Assembly: GCA_907165275.2 (NCBI GenBank)
Contig: OU015664.1
Coordinates: 3,620,001 to 3,684,000 of the forward strand
DNA length: 64,000 nucleotides
Source of the DNA: Zygaena filipendulae
Taxonomy: Eukaryota; Arthropoda; Insecta; Lepidoptera; Zygaenidae
Direction of reading: 5' to 3'
Below are positions 11,475 to 23,700 of this stretch, one piece after another. Each line of letters begins with the position of its first letter. Position 1 is the stretch's first letter. The translations under genes and the position numbers were made by a program. The notes under the pieces were generated by a model. That model made no database searches and was not told the DNA's origin. It saw only the letters and a program-made list of their open reading frames with translations.

Positions 11475-13006
11475 ATTTTCATGTATACGGTCGATTTCCA
11501 CCGCCCGGAAAAAATCGTGCGGCTTTAGTTACCTGTGTAAACCCCACATTAACGACAATATTTTAGTGGCAAGATGACACAGAGTCAATTAACAGTTTCA
11601 TTTCAAATTCTATTCGCAACTGAAGCAAAGATCAATCGAAGTGTGCTTGGAACAATGGTGACATGCGCAATCTACCTTGCTACTTGTACGATTTTTTTGT
11701 GTAATTAGAAATGTCTTCACTCTCCTACTGCAAAACTTACCTAGCTCAAAAATTATACTTATAAGACAAGTTATCTATTACTCGCAGTCTTACCGGCGTT
11801 CATAGTTGCAATACACTCAATACAGTTGTATAAGCATCAGGTACATGTAATCACTTTTGATATTTGTTGAATATTATAAACAGTAATAAAGTTTAAGGCC
11901 TAACAAAGTTTACATGTTCTTGATGCTGATTGTACCTACTTATAATAATCAATTTGAAACTTCTGGGTACAAGCTACCTCTATATAAAAATTTATCTTTC
12001 CTTATACCTTGAAAAACTAGGAATTTAGCTCAAATAACTTGAAAATCTAGCCCCATAGATACAGCAAAACGTCAACAGACCACGGAAGAATAATATTGAG
12101 ATTATTTAAATGGAAAATAAATTTAGTCCTATTAGCACTTTCCATTATGTTTTACCACTCGGATAAAAAAATTACCTAAGTAGAACTCATAACAAAGAAC
12201 AAAGCAACACCTTCAAAATATTCAAATTTTGTGGATGAACTCCGATTTCGCGTTGTATTTCGCACCCTAACGCCTATAATGATTGAGGGTATTTTGTTTA
12301 TAACTCGAAAATTACCGACGAGCATTTCATCGACAATCGTGGATTGTAATGCCAGCGCTTAATGGATGGTCTGTACTGTTGAAATGTACTTATCTAATAT
12401 AGAGTTGTTTAAACCACAGCAAGGCATTAAAAATATTCGCCATGGAAAAAAAATACGTGGAGCTAAGCATTTTTTTTTTGAAGTAAATAAAATATAAAAA
12501 AAAAAAAATTGAAAAATTAAATGAGCATACCTACTTTACTTTCAAGAAAACACTGTTCAATACGAAAATCTCCTGCCAACAAATTATAAATATGTAATTT
12601 ATCGCATAACATGTAATTCAACGCAAATATTATTTTCACACCACATGCTCGACAATGCCGAATTATATGTCATGTAAACCTTACCGAAAGCAAGACATTA
12701 TATCTCTTGGCTTTAGCCGGGTTATAATGTTCTATTGAATTTCATTATAACCCGCTGGTCAATAATGTGATTTTCACTTTCATAATTCTTATTGCTATGT
12801 CCATAACGTCTCATTTCGCTAAACAGAATGTGTTCTCAGCGGGCGCGGCCAACTCGATTTTCGAAGACCGAAGCCGTGGCCCACTAGATTCGCAGTGAGA
12901 CGAACTTCATTTGTTTGTCAAATCGAGTAGGCCACGCCAGCTGAAAGAAGTGGCTATATAGGATCTACTAAGCCTGGTTTTTTATTGTCTCGCATTATGT
13001 GAGAAA

Positions 13007-13229
13007 AGTAGAGTATACACCACAGGGATAAAACTGTTTTTTTCTTGGGCGCTTGAATCCCTCACTGCACTCAGGACTCAATCTTAATTCCCTCCCTTTG
13101 GTCGGGAATTAACTTATAACACCCTCGCTGCGCTCGGGAGTTAAATTTGGAGTCCTTCGTTATGTTCAGGATTCAATGTAGCGCCCGTGACATAAAACAG
13201 TGCTTTATCCCCTTGGTGTATAATCTACT
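13007..13229. mobile_element. MITE with TATACACC-AGGGATAAA ends
   Basis: The left end (AGTAGAGTATACACCACAGG) is the inverted complement of the right end (CCCCTTGGTGTATAATCTACT), with pairing continuing through ATAAAACTG / ACAGTGCTTTAT and GGGCGC / GCGCCC. The centre has four loosely repeated units of about 28 bp built on TCCCT..CTCGGGA..TTAA. Confidence 0.75.
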
Positions 13230-14805
13230 ATTATCCTATCGCGTAGCCCAGAGTTTCATTTCAACACAACGATTGAATTATTTGAATTAAGAACACGGGT
13301 CTGCTTGTTTCCTCATGCCACTTGGTAAAAGGCGAGAAATTCTGTAACATTTGACGTTACAGAATTGGATACGGTGCTTGGGTTTGTGGATTTTTATTGG
13401 ATGTTTATCAGGTTTTTATACCTTTCAAGCACGATTGCCCATCCATAGGTGGGTCTCATTCTATGTATAACGCGAGAAAATCTTCAAAAGCTGTTCTATC
13501 AGCTCTTTAACAATCCGGTTGTCGTGTCCTATTCGTGACCGAAGCCGACTAATGTGTGTAGCGGGCTCAGTGCTCAGGTATCGGCCCGCAATGAAGATAG
13601 CATTGGCACTGTTAATTCATTGCGCCGTCCCGCGGTACATGTGCGCGGTCATTATCTGAGCTACCTGCGCCGCGGCGCTGCGTGTGCGCAGACCCCGGAC
13701 ACGCTGTAGGAAGTGATCGGTTCACACGATCACACGCCTGCATGTTAATTAAGTCATTGAGGCAAAAATTATAAGTAATTTGTAATTAATTAGTTATACT
13801 TATACATAATAAGTATAACTAAGTAAGGCTATAAATCCGCAAAACGCGAATTTTATGATTTTTTCATACTCCACTTAAGCCTCTCCTGTGACGTTATTTA
13901 TGAATGATGTGAAAAGTTTATTTTTTATCTGAGTCATACACAATGACCTGAATTGTATGTAAACAAGCACACAGATGACGATGAGGTTGAAAAATCGTAC
14001 CTATTTATATTGTACCTTATCATGTTTCTGAAAAAAAAAATTGTGAGCAAAATTATACAATTTCATGGAAACTATGATTTGGCGCCCCCTTTTCGATTAA
14101 CCTTCTATATTTACACATAAAATAACATTCGAACAACAAACAGTATTTAACTCAGTATAAGTTCAGATACAAAATATTAATCCCGATTCAAATAACATAC
14201 ATTTCATTACCAGGAATCGTTAGCGATCCCGACAAATTAGCGTACATCGTGTAACATATTAAAAAGATATCAGCGATATTTTGAACTGGCAAGTCCGCTA
14301 ATGCGGTATCTCAAGCAGACAGTGACCGATGATCCAGTGTTGCTATAGTAAACTATTGGCGATTTGAACACGTCCGACTAAATGCGTTATGTATTATCCT
14401 CTTAATGTGTAAGGGTATCTACACACTGCACTTAAATTTAAGAAAGCAATTAAATAAATTAAAAGTACCTAATAATAATGCTTGGAAACCTAGTACCAAA
14501 CCAAGCAGAGCTTTTACTGCTGGTACCAGGCAATGCGTATATACTTTTTTAAATGCAAAGATAGGTATTTATAAGAGGTCTAAAATACCTACTTTAAACT
14601 TTAAACGCTTGTAAAGTTAACCTCCATGTCCACACTGGTTGGAAATACACATATTCGAAGTACCTAAGTAATATTTGAAATTAAATAAGAGGTCATAAAT
14701 ATAGAACGTTTTACAAATTGATAATAACAGAAGCTTAGAAATATATGTCTTCGCTGTGTAATAAACATATTTAACTCTAATCTGACCAAATCTTTTATAT
14801 TATAA
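13230..14805. other. Unassigned DNA with a GC-rich patch
   Basis: A CpG-rich patch at 13560-13720 contains a TCAGT initiator-like word and an ATG at 13591 opening a 22-codon hydrophobic ORF; this is not enough to call a gene. A small hairpin AATTCTGTAAC/GTTACAGAATT lies near 13338-13367. Nothing else is recognised. Confidence 0.35.
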
Positions 14806-14924
14806 CTAGCTGTCCCCCGCGATTTCATCCGCAGTAACTTCGGAGTCCCCGCGGAAATTCCGGGAAAAAAGTATTCTATGTCCTTCTTTGTACCCCTGAC
14901 GGCCCTGACAGTACTTTACGGTGA
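14806..14924 (-). mobile_element. Helitron-like element, truncated, first of three in tandem
   Basis: ACTAGCTGTCCCCCGCGATT, AATTCCGGGAAAAAAGTATT and TTTGTACCCCTGAC, then truncation just before the next copy begins. Confidence 0.75.
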
Positions 14925-15099
14925 TTAGCTGTACCCCGCATTAATTTCGGAGTCCTTGCGGGAATTCCGGGATAAAGACTATCCTATCTTTTAAGTTGGA
15001 CCATATTATAAATGGTTACAAAATTTTATCAATATCCGTTCAGTAGTTTAGGAGTCCATCGCGGACAAACAACGTGACACGTGATTTATTTATATTAAG
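14925..15099 (-). mobile_element. Helitron-like element, second subfamily, tandem unit 1
   Basis: Shares the ATTAGCTGTACCCCGC start and AATTCCGGGATAAAGACTAT, then diverges to TTTTAAGTTGGACCATATTA, CCGTTCAGTAGTTTAGGAG and CAACGTGACACGTG. Directly abuts a near-identical unit. Confidence 0.8.
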
Positions 15100-15292
15100 A
15101 CTAGCTGTCGCCCGCGGTTTCACCCGCGGTGATTTTGGAGTTCCCGCGGGAATTCCGGGATAAAAACTATCCTATCTTTTAAGTTGGACCATATTATAAA
15201 TGGTTACCTACAAAATTTTATCAAAATCCGTTCAGTAGTTTCGGAGTCCATCGCGGACAAACGACGTGACACGTGGTTTATATATATTAAGA
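15100..15292 (-). mobile_element. Helitron-like element, second subfamily, tandem unit 2
   Basis: Intact CTAG end with CCCGCGGTTTCACCCGCGG hairpin, then the same body as the preceding unit. It differs from that unit by a 4-base insertion (GGTTAC versus GGTTACCTAC at about 15205). Confidence 0.8.
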
Positions 15293-16788
15293 AAGATAAG
15301 CATTATATGCTAACGTTATTTCCGCCCCCGAACGTTACAGTACCTATATACACTAAACACCCAGACTCAGAGTAAAAACGAATACAATACCTATTCATAG
15401 ATTCTTTGACCCCTAGACCTTGAGTCTAGACCATTTTGACCATTATGTTTTTAAATTTAACTAACAAGCTGACCTATTCTTAACCAAATAAATTCTAAAA
15501 CACACACATCAAAACGTATTTCGCCGCTTAAAATTTTGCATCGTGAGCGCATTGGCTTAGTACCTATGCTCTTAGAATTAATACCGAGCATTAGACGTGC
15601 AATCGCCCGGGTATACCGCAAATATAAGGTTCGTGATGCGCTCAAATACCTACTTATTAGGTAGAGCCAAAGTGCGAATACTGTTTGGTAAAAGGCACCT
15701 ACGTACGCTGAGAAATAGGTTTGGATGAAAGATAAAATTTTGAATGATATACCTATATACCGATACAAATTGCTTCTGTAATCTGTAAGTATACAAAAGT
15801 TTCATAAAAACTTAATGTACCTATATGAAATCATCATGGACTAATTATTTATTATAATATGTAGTTAAAAAAATGGTCAACTTTTTATGTAACAGAAAAG
15901 GCATTGAAGTGAATGCTTGAGCTTCTGAAATCAGCACTATTTGACTGTGTTACGGTGACCATTCAAACCTAACATGACTTAGTACTGGCAAATATATGAC
16001 AAAACAGCAATGTTTTCTCTTCTCAACATTATATTTTGTCGTTACGTTACTTTTGTAAGTGAACGAATTACAATATGCTGAAAAGTAATGATATCATACG
16101 GTGATGCTATGGATACCAAGTTTTAAGAACGTTTTGTACAAATTATAAAAAGGCTTTGCCTGCCTTTGACATTGAGTATCATGCAGACAAAATAACCGTG
16201 ATAGGCATTGTTATAAAAAAATAACAAGTATGGTGGCCAGCGTTTAATGATAATATCCGGACAGCGCCAGATGAACCGAACGTGTCGATTTGCGTGGAGA
16301 AGCATTTCCTTACGTGACGCGTGACGATTTCTACGAGGAAACTCCTACTGCAAGCCGCGATAAAGAACTCAATTCCAAAAAACTACATTGGATCTAGGAA
16401 TTTTTCATTTCTTTCGTTACACAATACCTACCTATACGCAATTAATATATTATCTATGCTGTTACTCAAATTGATTCCAGCAGAATAGAAATATTAATAT
16501 CTAAATGTGCTCGATTGATTTACAACTTTACACGGCGATGCGTGCGCTAGTGATGGGCGAACACCGGATAATTTGCTATGAACACGTATATTGAATAACT
16601 CATATTAGGCAGAGAGTTTATCGTGGGGCATCGAAGTTGCAACTAATGATGGATGGCGAAAAGCGGAGATTAGGTACATATTTAAGATTCTTGGTTATTA
16701 ATACACAGACATAGATACCAACTGAGAAAATATGAATATATGAGTATGTTTTTAATATGCTTAAATATATTGTATAACTATTCTGATT

Positions 16789-16935
16789 GAGTGAATTTTG
16801 GTGTCCCCCAGAGAGAATTCTAAATAAAAAATACCCTGTATTCTGTACCCCTGAAAACGTGTATGCAAAAATATCATGTGATCGGTTGAGTAGTTAGAGT
16901 GTAAAAGCGTATTAAACAAAGAAACAAACATTTGC
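16789..16935 (-). mobile_element. Helitron-like element, degenerate
   Basis: GGTGTCCCCCAGAGAGAATT, TGTACCCCTGAAAACGTGTA, TGATCGGTTGAGTAGTTAG and TAAAAGCGTATTAAAC follow the family order with many substitutions. Confidence 0.55.
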
Positions 16936-17566
16936 ATTTAAAGTATTATCTATATTTAAAACATAAGTTCTTCTGTAAATAAATAATTAGGTATCTATTT
17001 CAAAATGTAATAGATATAAAATAATTGTGTTTTTTTTTAAGAAAAAAATAATATTAAAAAAATATTGGTTATACCTTATTCAACACCCTTTTTTCTTACA
17101 AAAGTCACAACGGATTTCAATGTGATTTTCACTATTATTTACAAATGTAACAATTCGTGTTTAACATCTCTGGTAAATGTCTAAAAATCTGAACTATAAA
17201 AGAGAAACAATGTTATTTCTGAACGTCTAACTAACAACCATGCCCAATTATCATCAAAGATATCTAATCAACTGGGTGCTTTTGGCTCTATTACTTCACA
17301 ATAAGAAGCAATGACTATGAAAAGTGATTACAAACCTACTTCTGAAGCAGACTGTACCCAGTGCCTACGTGTGCGTTGACTCACGCGCATGTCTCGTACG
17401 ACCCCACGGCCGAGCGTGCGACTCTAACAATTTGCCAGCCGAGCACATCCAGAGATTTCTGCTATACCCGCTTTCTAGAAAATTTGCAATCTTAACATAT
17501 CAGTCCTAAAAACAAGAGTGTTTCTTTTTTATAAAGCAAGGCATATCGTTTCAGTTATATCTTATA

Positions 17567-17636
17567 CCTACTAGTTTCATCCGCGGTAATTTCGGAGTTC
17601 CTGTAAGAATTTCGGGATAAAAAGTACCCTATGGCA
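17567..17636 (-). mobile_element. Helitron-like element, CTAG-end fragment
   Basis: ACTAGTTTCATCCGCGGTAA, GGAGTTCCTGTAAGAATTTC, GGGATAAAAAGTACCCTATG, then loss of similarity. Confidence 0.65.
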
Positions 17637-18277
17637 CTGAGAACTACCGTAGCTTCCTTTAAGTGAAGGAATTTTCAAAATAGGTTTTGTAGGTAGATCC
17701 AGACATTACCCCCTACAACGTCAAAAACTCACTATTCACCAACTCCAAACTTTCCCTCTTGGAACGTTAACTTACCAGTGTTTTAGCTTAGGACTTTGGC
17801 GTTATGTACTTAATGAATTTTGCAATAAAAAAAAAATTGATTTCCACATTTCTGTCTTCTAAACAGCAAGATATTCTAAAATACTCTTCGCAAGTAGGTA
17901 ATTATTAAAAAATATGTCACGTGTCTGTCTTCAGTTAAAGAGAACCCGTGGGATAGCTCTTGCGTCAGTTATTCCACTCCCAATCCTGTTAACTAAACCC
18001 AGCTGTAACACAATAGCCTTCATTTAGTTAGTTGAGCTAGCAATTCGAGATCGGCTAAGTATTTAGCATAACAATCAATAAACACACTTCCGTCGAATGG
18101 AACTAGGACCAACACTGCTATTATCTTGTGAAGACAAAAGGCGAGCGGTCGCAACACTGGTTGGTTCGGCCCACACCTACAAGTTAATCACATGATAATA
18201 GAGCCGGTACGTGGGAAGGCTAGATGCTACGGCCAGTGCAAATATGATGCATGGATATAAAGTAGCCTGCAGTCTTC

Positions 18278-18439
18278 ATGCCCCGAAACTTACACTCGAT
18301 TAAAGCTCTTTTTGTTTTTTCTTCTTTAATTTTTTTTGTAGTTAATTTTGTTGAGCTGGAAACAAGTCCATTGGCACAAACACAGAACAATTACAATCCA
18401 CAACTCTTACTTATCTGCATCAGCCTTATCTTTGTTGGC
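18278..18439 (+). CDS. Candidate first coding exon with signal-peptide-like start
   Basis: I do not recognise this protein. An ATG at 18278 opens a frame that starts MPRNLHSIKALFVFSSLIFF, a basic N-terminus followed by a hydrophobic core typical of a signal peptide. It continues as polar sequence with a second hydrophobic segment (LLLICISLIF) and reaches GGCAAG|GTAAGC, a near-consensus splice donor after 18439; without splicing the frame stops two codons later. A competing reading is that the T-rich stretch ending TTTTTTTTGTAG at 18341 is a polypyrimidine tract and acceptor, making 18342-18439 an internal exon; then the apparent signal peptide is an artefact of the T-rich tract. A TATAAA at 18256 is too close to the ATG to drive it. 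No matching downstream exon was found. Confidence 0.3.
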
Positions 18440-19129
18440 AAGGTAAGCTAAAGGTTGAGTTTGGGACAGCTTTGGATAATGTGAATTAAGTCTAACCCTT
18501 TATATTACCATGTGTCAAACATAAACCTCTGTGAATAAGAGGCCAGAACCATGCCACTGTTTTACACAATTGTTTTTCTGCATAGCACTTTTCAGATTAG
18601 AAAATATGCAAAATACTTATCAATGAAATAAAAAACAAAAGGCTATCCTATGACGTAATGTCCACGTTTAGAACACTTTTAAAGTTGTAATTTAATTTAC
18701 AATTTTATTTTTTCTATTGTTACAAAACGGCACCTACGCATTCATTGTCTTTCATTCAATTATCAAGTCGGCCTCCAATTTTGCGATTACAAAAATACAT
18801 TCAGATTTTTATTGCGAACGGAATAAGGACCAAATTTTGTTGATTCTTAAATTTTCCAAAGACGATGAGTAACTTTGAGATATTACAACTGATACTTTCG
18901 TCGGTCGGGTGGAAAGAGAAGGTCGGGATAAATTAGCGAATTCGTAATAGATATCGGTTAGTCATGCCACGTGGGTTGAAGTATTATTGATTATCACAAT
19001 AACGATCTGGATAATCGACGTATTTATCATTATCATAGTGGGGACTAGAAGGTTTCCGGGATCAAAGAATAAATACAAAAGAGGCAAAATCCATTTATTT
19101 CAGATTGACCTAAACAAAAAATATAAGTA
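18440..19129. other. Unassigned AT-rich DNA
   Basis: Follows the candidate exon above; no acceptor-exon pair that would extend it was recognised, and no repeat was seen. Confidence 0.4.
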
Positions 19130-19304
19130 ACTAGCTGTGCCCCGCGGTTTCACCCGCGGTAATTTCGGATTTCCCGCGGGATTTCTCTGTACCCCTGACA
19201 ACGTGCATGCCAAATTTCATCCAAATCCGTTCAGCCGTTTTTGCGTGATTGAGTAACAAACATCCAAACATCCACACTTTCACATTTATAATATTAGTAG
19301 GATT
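19130..19304 (-). mobile_element. Helitron-like element, full length with internal deletion
   Basis: The clearest ends in the window: ACTAGCTGTGCCCCGCGGTT with CCGCGG-GTGAAA-CCGCGG hairpin 11 bases from CTAG, and AATATTAGTAGGAT at the other end, flanked by T and A. About 20 bases around the usual GGGATAAAAAGTACCC block are deleted. Confidence 0.8.
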
Positions 19305-19481
19305 AGCATTATAAACTATTTATCGCGTACGTTTCACCCGATTTTATTACAATTATTATCTTAACAAGTAATATGATGCTTCAATAAAACCAGGAACTCC
19401 TATAAAAGCGTAAAACTTTCTGTATCTAGAGTCAAGATGCCCGTGAAACTAAGAGAACTACAGGGAATAGAGGCTAAGTTA

Positions 19482-19957
19482 CTATTAATAATAATAATCC
19501 ACTTCACAACACACAGATCTACTTGATCCTACACTAAGCTAAAAGCTTGTGTCGTGGAAACCAAGCAAACGTGGTATATACAACACATATTATTACATAT
19601 ATATTACACTATAGATAATACACACCTAGCCTGGAAAATGGAACCCTGTGTTTATTTTATTTTATTTATTCAAAAAGTTTACCAACAATTGTTACAATAC
19701 ATCAATAAAGAAAATAAGATTATTAGTATTGAGCTCATTGCACAATTACTTATAAAACATCACAAAACAAAAAAATATATACAACTTAACATTTATAAAC
19801 GGCAGAATGAAGTTACATAAAGGCTCTGAAATGGTCACACGGAAAATGGAACCCTGTGTTGATCACACAAAGTCCACTGCCACCGGGAATCGAACCCGTA
19901 ACCTCTTGATTAGCGGGCAGGCATGGTGACCATTGCGCTAATCGGGTCGTCGTCAAC
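19482..19957 (-). mobile_element. tRNA-derived SINE, copy 1, split by a LINE tail
   Basis: Read on the minus strand, the head carries an A box (TAGCGCAATGG) and a B box (GGTTCGATTCC), the internal RNA polymerase III promoter. A body with TACCACGTTTGCTTGG and GACACAAGCTTTTAG follows, then a (ATT)n tail. The tRNA-like head does not close an acceptor stem, so it is not a tRNA gene. The same head, body and tail occur in order at 62111. A 188-bp LINE tail flanked by a 20-bp duplication interrupts the body. Confidence 0.8.
19653..19840 (-). mobile_element. 5'-truncated LINE tail with 20-bp target duplication
   Basis: An insertion of 188 bp lies between two identical 20-base copies beginning GGAAAATGGAACCC (19633-19652 and 19841-19860). 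On the minus strand it ends GAATAAATAAAATAAAATA, an AATAAA-containing tail. This is the signature of target-primed reverse transcription by a LINE. The LINE family is not identified. Confidence 0.8.
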
Positions 19958-20660
19958 TACTAGTCACATAGTTGCCGTGAACTTCTAGTAAACTATAAGT
20001 AGTTCAAGAAATATTTATTAAGATGCATATAAATTCATAGTGGAATATCGAGAATAGGGTCAATGCTTATTTTTTAATGATAATTCTCCAGTATTGCAAA
20101 TTTTCGTACATTAAGTTGTAGGTAATGTAAGCTTCCAATAACAAAGACCTAAGTCATACACTATGTACCTAGGTACTTGAACAGAACTTACCTTCAATGT
20201 TGTTGTGAGAGATAGTGACAAATGGTGAAGTTAAATGTTACAAAACAGTTTTATCTCGCTCTCGTTTGACATCTCGCTGAAACGTCTCAAATGTGTTGGT
20301 ACAATCGACGACAAAATACACTTAACAATAATATTAAAATACTAACCACAAACAAAATTATAATATAATTTATTGTTTTGTAATTTCCAAATATCGACAA
20401 AAATTATGATGTTTGTTCGTCGTCATCATTAATCGTCTCAAAATGACAAATTTATTTGTCAGGTACACCTTATATTTGGTGAAAGTCAAGCTTACAAAAA
20501 TCGTTAATTTTGATAATATGGCAGTATTTAAATGTAATATCATAAAATTTAACACAAAAAGTATAAAAAACTGTCAATAGATTTCTAGTTTTTTAATGTT
20601 GCAAATATTGTAAAATTATAGTAAAAAAATAGTATTGACTATATTTAATTAACATACTTA

Positions 20661-20760
20661 CTATTATTTATTTATTCTTCATTGCACAAAAGGTACAAAT
20701 AGCGAACTTAATGCCTTGCGGCATTCCGTACCAGTTAACTATTGGGTTGACAAAGATATT
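20661..20760 (-). mobile_element. LINE 3' end fragment
   Basis: TTATTTATTTATTCTTCATTGCACAAAAGG, followed by a stretch with TTAATGCCTTGCGGCATTCC and CCAGTTAACTATTGGGTTG, resembles a LINE 3' end common in lepidopteran genomes, tail on the minus strand. Recognition is from memory of the family, not a search. Confidence 0.45.
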
Positions 20761-23700
20761 CAGAGGATGAGGGAATTCGTTTTAGAGGGAATATTATTAG
20801 AAGGTATGATTATTATTTTACTTTTGAGCTAATTTAAAGTTGGGATCATTTATAATTTAAATTTCATAGACCAGAATTTCAAATAAAATATGAATTTCCT
20901 TCGTTTTGGCATTCATTTAGCGTTATTTCGCTGACGAGCAGAGATGATAGAGTCATACATCATTTGTGTTCCGGAGAGTACCGCTGTGGAGACAGCGATG
21001 AAGCGATGACCATCAGTACAACCATCGGTGACCCCGCGACGGTCATTTATAAACAACCATGGGAACTAAATGATAGCACATCGCACGTACTAAACGCTGA
21101 TTAAAACGAGAATGACTCTACATTGTATGGATAGAACTACTCGTAGGGTCGTTCCATTTTACACCTTTAACGCCATTCTCAAAGGATGTCAGTTGATTTG
21201 ATTGGAAAATCTTGGTACTAAATTATGTTTTAAACTAACAATCGAACTATACTTATGCTGAGCCATGGCAGTGGCCTGACCCCAGTCTCTAATCAATGAG
21301 TCATTTCACCTTAATACATATCTTCGCTTCCATAGTACCGCTCTGTGCCCATGGTAGGCACGGCCCAGGGGCACTGATGGATATAAATAAGGCTGGGCTA
21401 TTTTTCTGTTATAAAGTTATAGGTCATTCATTGATTCTGAGAAAACTGTATAATAAAAAAGGACAAGGTGATAGGCCGAATTTAACGAAAAAATCCATAC
21501 CTAATCCCGAAAATTCCCAAAATAATAATTCCAGATGTTCCCGGTTTTGCGGACTTTTCATAGCTGCATTTCTCAATTTCCACTTAGAACCAGGAGAACT
21601 AATTAATTAATCAGCGTGTGGTATTAATACCTATTTGATTGATTTAAAAAAATTAAGTGAACACTAAATTGTCCAACACGTTGTTTAGCTTAGAAACTTT
21701 AAAACACCCAAATTTTCAAAATAATTCAAAGGCTTCTTCTCGTTTGTTTTATTCATAACAAAATCCAGTCAAATATGGAAAATTAGGTTCCAAAAAAACC
21801 ATTACTGTTAAAGCAAAGTGGGTAAGATCTAGGTTTAATCTAAGTGCAGATCACCGACGACGTGTGCGCGAGCGTGATGATGATACCATCTGTTCTCATG
21901 CCCCAGGGTCGAAGATACAAACCACAAAGCTCAGTCCTACTACCGAACTGGGGATTTGCAAAAAAAAGCCAGTATAAATACTTTGTTGATTTATAAACAG
22001 CCTTTTTTTATAAGGTCAAAATTGAGTGAAAAGTTTTAAATTAAAAAAGAAGCTGCCGAAACCGAATGAAAAATTTTTGACGGAAAAATGCGTGATTCGG
22101 AAAAATTCTGATTCATGAAAAAACAACTTTAATGCAACTAACGGTCTTAAGAGACATTTAGCTCCCAAGCGATTAGACTTTAAGTATCGTTGGTACTTAA
22201 AGACAAGAGAAGAGAAGATAATTTATTTTAATTCCTTCATAAAACGTTAACTTTTACAGATTTTTATGAATCTGTTTATAAATTAATTTTCCCAAGACCT
22301 CACATTCGTGTATAAGTGTCTACAATCTGTCTAGATTATACCGCATTAGGAAAAGCCTAGACGATCGCAAGTTGACAAGAAAAACGTTTGTTCGCTCGTT
22401 CAACACAGTACAATGAGAATGATGCGATATCATTAACTCGTTGCGGAGATGTCGCGCGTTGACAGACATACAGACAACTTTCACGTAGCCAACCTACATT
22501 TCTCCATGACAATACGATCGGTGAGCCATCATTGTACGAACAGCGTTTTGGTAAGGATGCACGCACACCACACGTCTCCATCATGCATCTTCGTCATCCA
22601 TCGAGCATTAAACTTTGCTTAATATAAATACATCACAGATATAAGAGGAAAAATTATAAAAAGAAAAACAAGAGTTCCCTCGTTCACAGAATACCATCTT
22701 TCCAAACCGTTCGATTCCCAAAATACCCGATCATGTGCGTATAGGTACAATCAGTACGAGTTTAGTGATATCTCTAGTTATAATTCAAAGATAATTTTGA
22801 TATTGCAACTAAGCGACTAATTCCATACAAAAATGGCACAGGCAACTAAATAAAAAATCACTGTTTACCTAATTAGTACCTATTCTAATGCGAGGATAGA
22901 ATGAAAATAAACTGACGTGAATATTTACGTATGCGTGCTTCCTTATTGATATACCTACCAAACGCCAAATCTTAAATTTTTAGACCTGTCGTTTGGTCCA
23001 GACCAAACCAAGCCAACCAAACCCAGGCGTTGATTAATTAATTATATTTGCTTAACCAGTCGGGACAACACAAAATTTAAAATGAGAAAAAACTTTTTAC
23101 CAATGCTACCAATGATGGCTAAGTATGTTAAGGGATTTATTCTTTGATTTTGTAAAGATATTTAAAATTTGAGTTATATGATTTTGACAATCCAGACAAT
23201 ATTACCTACCATGATAATAATATCAATAACATAATGTACCTACAAAAGTACGCACATGCAAATATAGAATCTCACAAAAAACTTTACCCTGTCACATAGG
23301 ATTTACATGACAATATAACATTGACCTCAGCTAGGTTGACTTTTGACCTCAACTTTAGTGACCTATCGGGTCTCTTTGGGACGTGTACTGCTATACATGA
23401 CCTTATGTTATGCCACAGACAAAATGTAATTCTTCACAACCAGTTTCCATGTACTGATGTTTTGTGTACGTGTTTACAAAGAGAACGGTAACTCTGTGTC
23501 ATATTGATAGTATAATATTGTGTTTGCGTGCTTCGGAAGAGTTATGGATCTCGCTTGGCCCCTGCCCCCGGATTTGCGTCAGTCCAAGGAACAATTACAC
23601 CGTATGTTACTGTCGTGTACTATTTGATTGTTCATTAAACACCATTATATGCGAAAACCTTCTTTAAACCAAAGTTGTTGGAGAAAATATAAACATCTAT

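Larger units (their letters stand above)
9909..13006. other. Long stretch without a recognised gene
   Basis: It contains a SINE scrap at 10206, a stem structure at 11419 and AT-rich DNA. Small GC-rich patches lie at 10075-10130 and 10960-11010. No coding exon could be supported. Confidence 0.4.
15293..18277. other. Long stretch without a recognised gene
   Basis: AT-rich, with two degenerate Helitron-like pieces (listed separately). Several ORFs of about 60 codons and one of 103 codons on the minus strand (15457-15768) show no motif or codon bias I trust. Confidence 0.4.

Noticed and set aside
13591..13659. ATG opening MKIALALLIHCAVPR, like a signal peptide
   Set aside because: Only 22 codons, with no good donor before the stop; the GC-rich context makes chance likely.
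18256..18261. TATAAA as promoter of the candidate exon at 18278
   Set aside because: Only 17 bases separate it from the ATG, so a start about 30 bases downstream would lie inside the coding part.
19880..19953. tRNA gene on the minus strand
   Set aside because: A and B boxes are present but acceptor and anticodon stems do not close, and the same head plus body and tail recurs at 62111, so it is a SINE.
21296..21610. 104-codon plus ORF
   Set aside because: No recognisable motif, mixed low-GC codons, no flanking splice signals.
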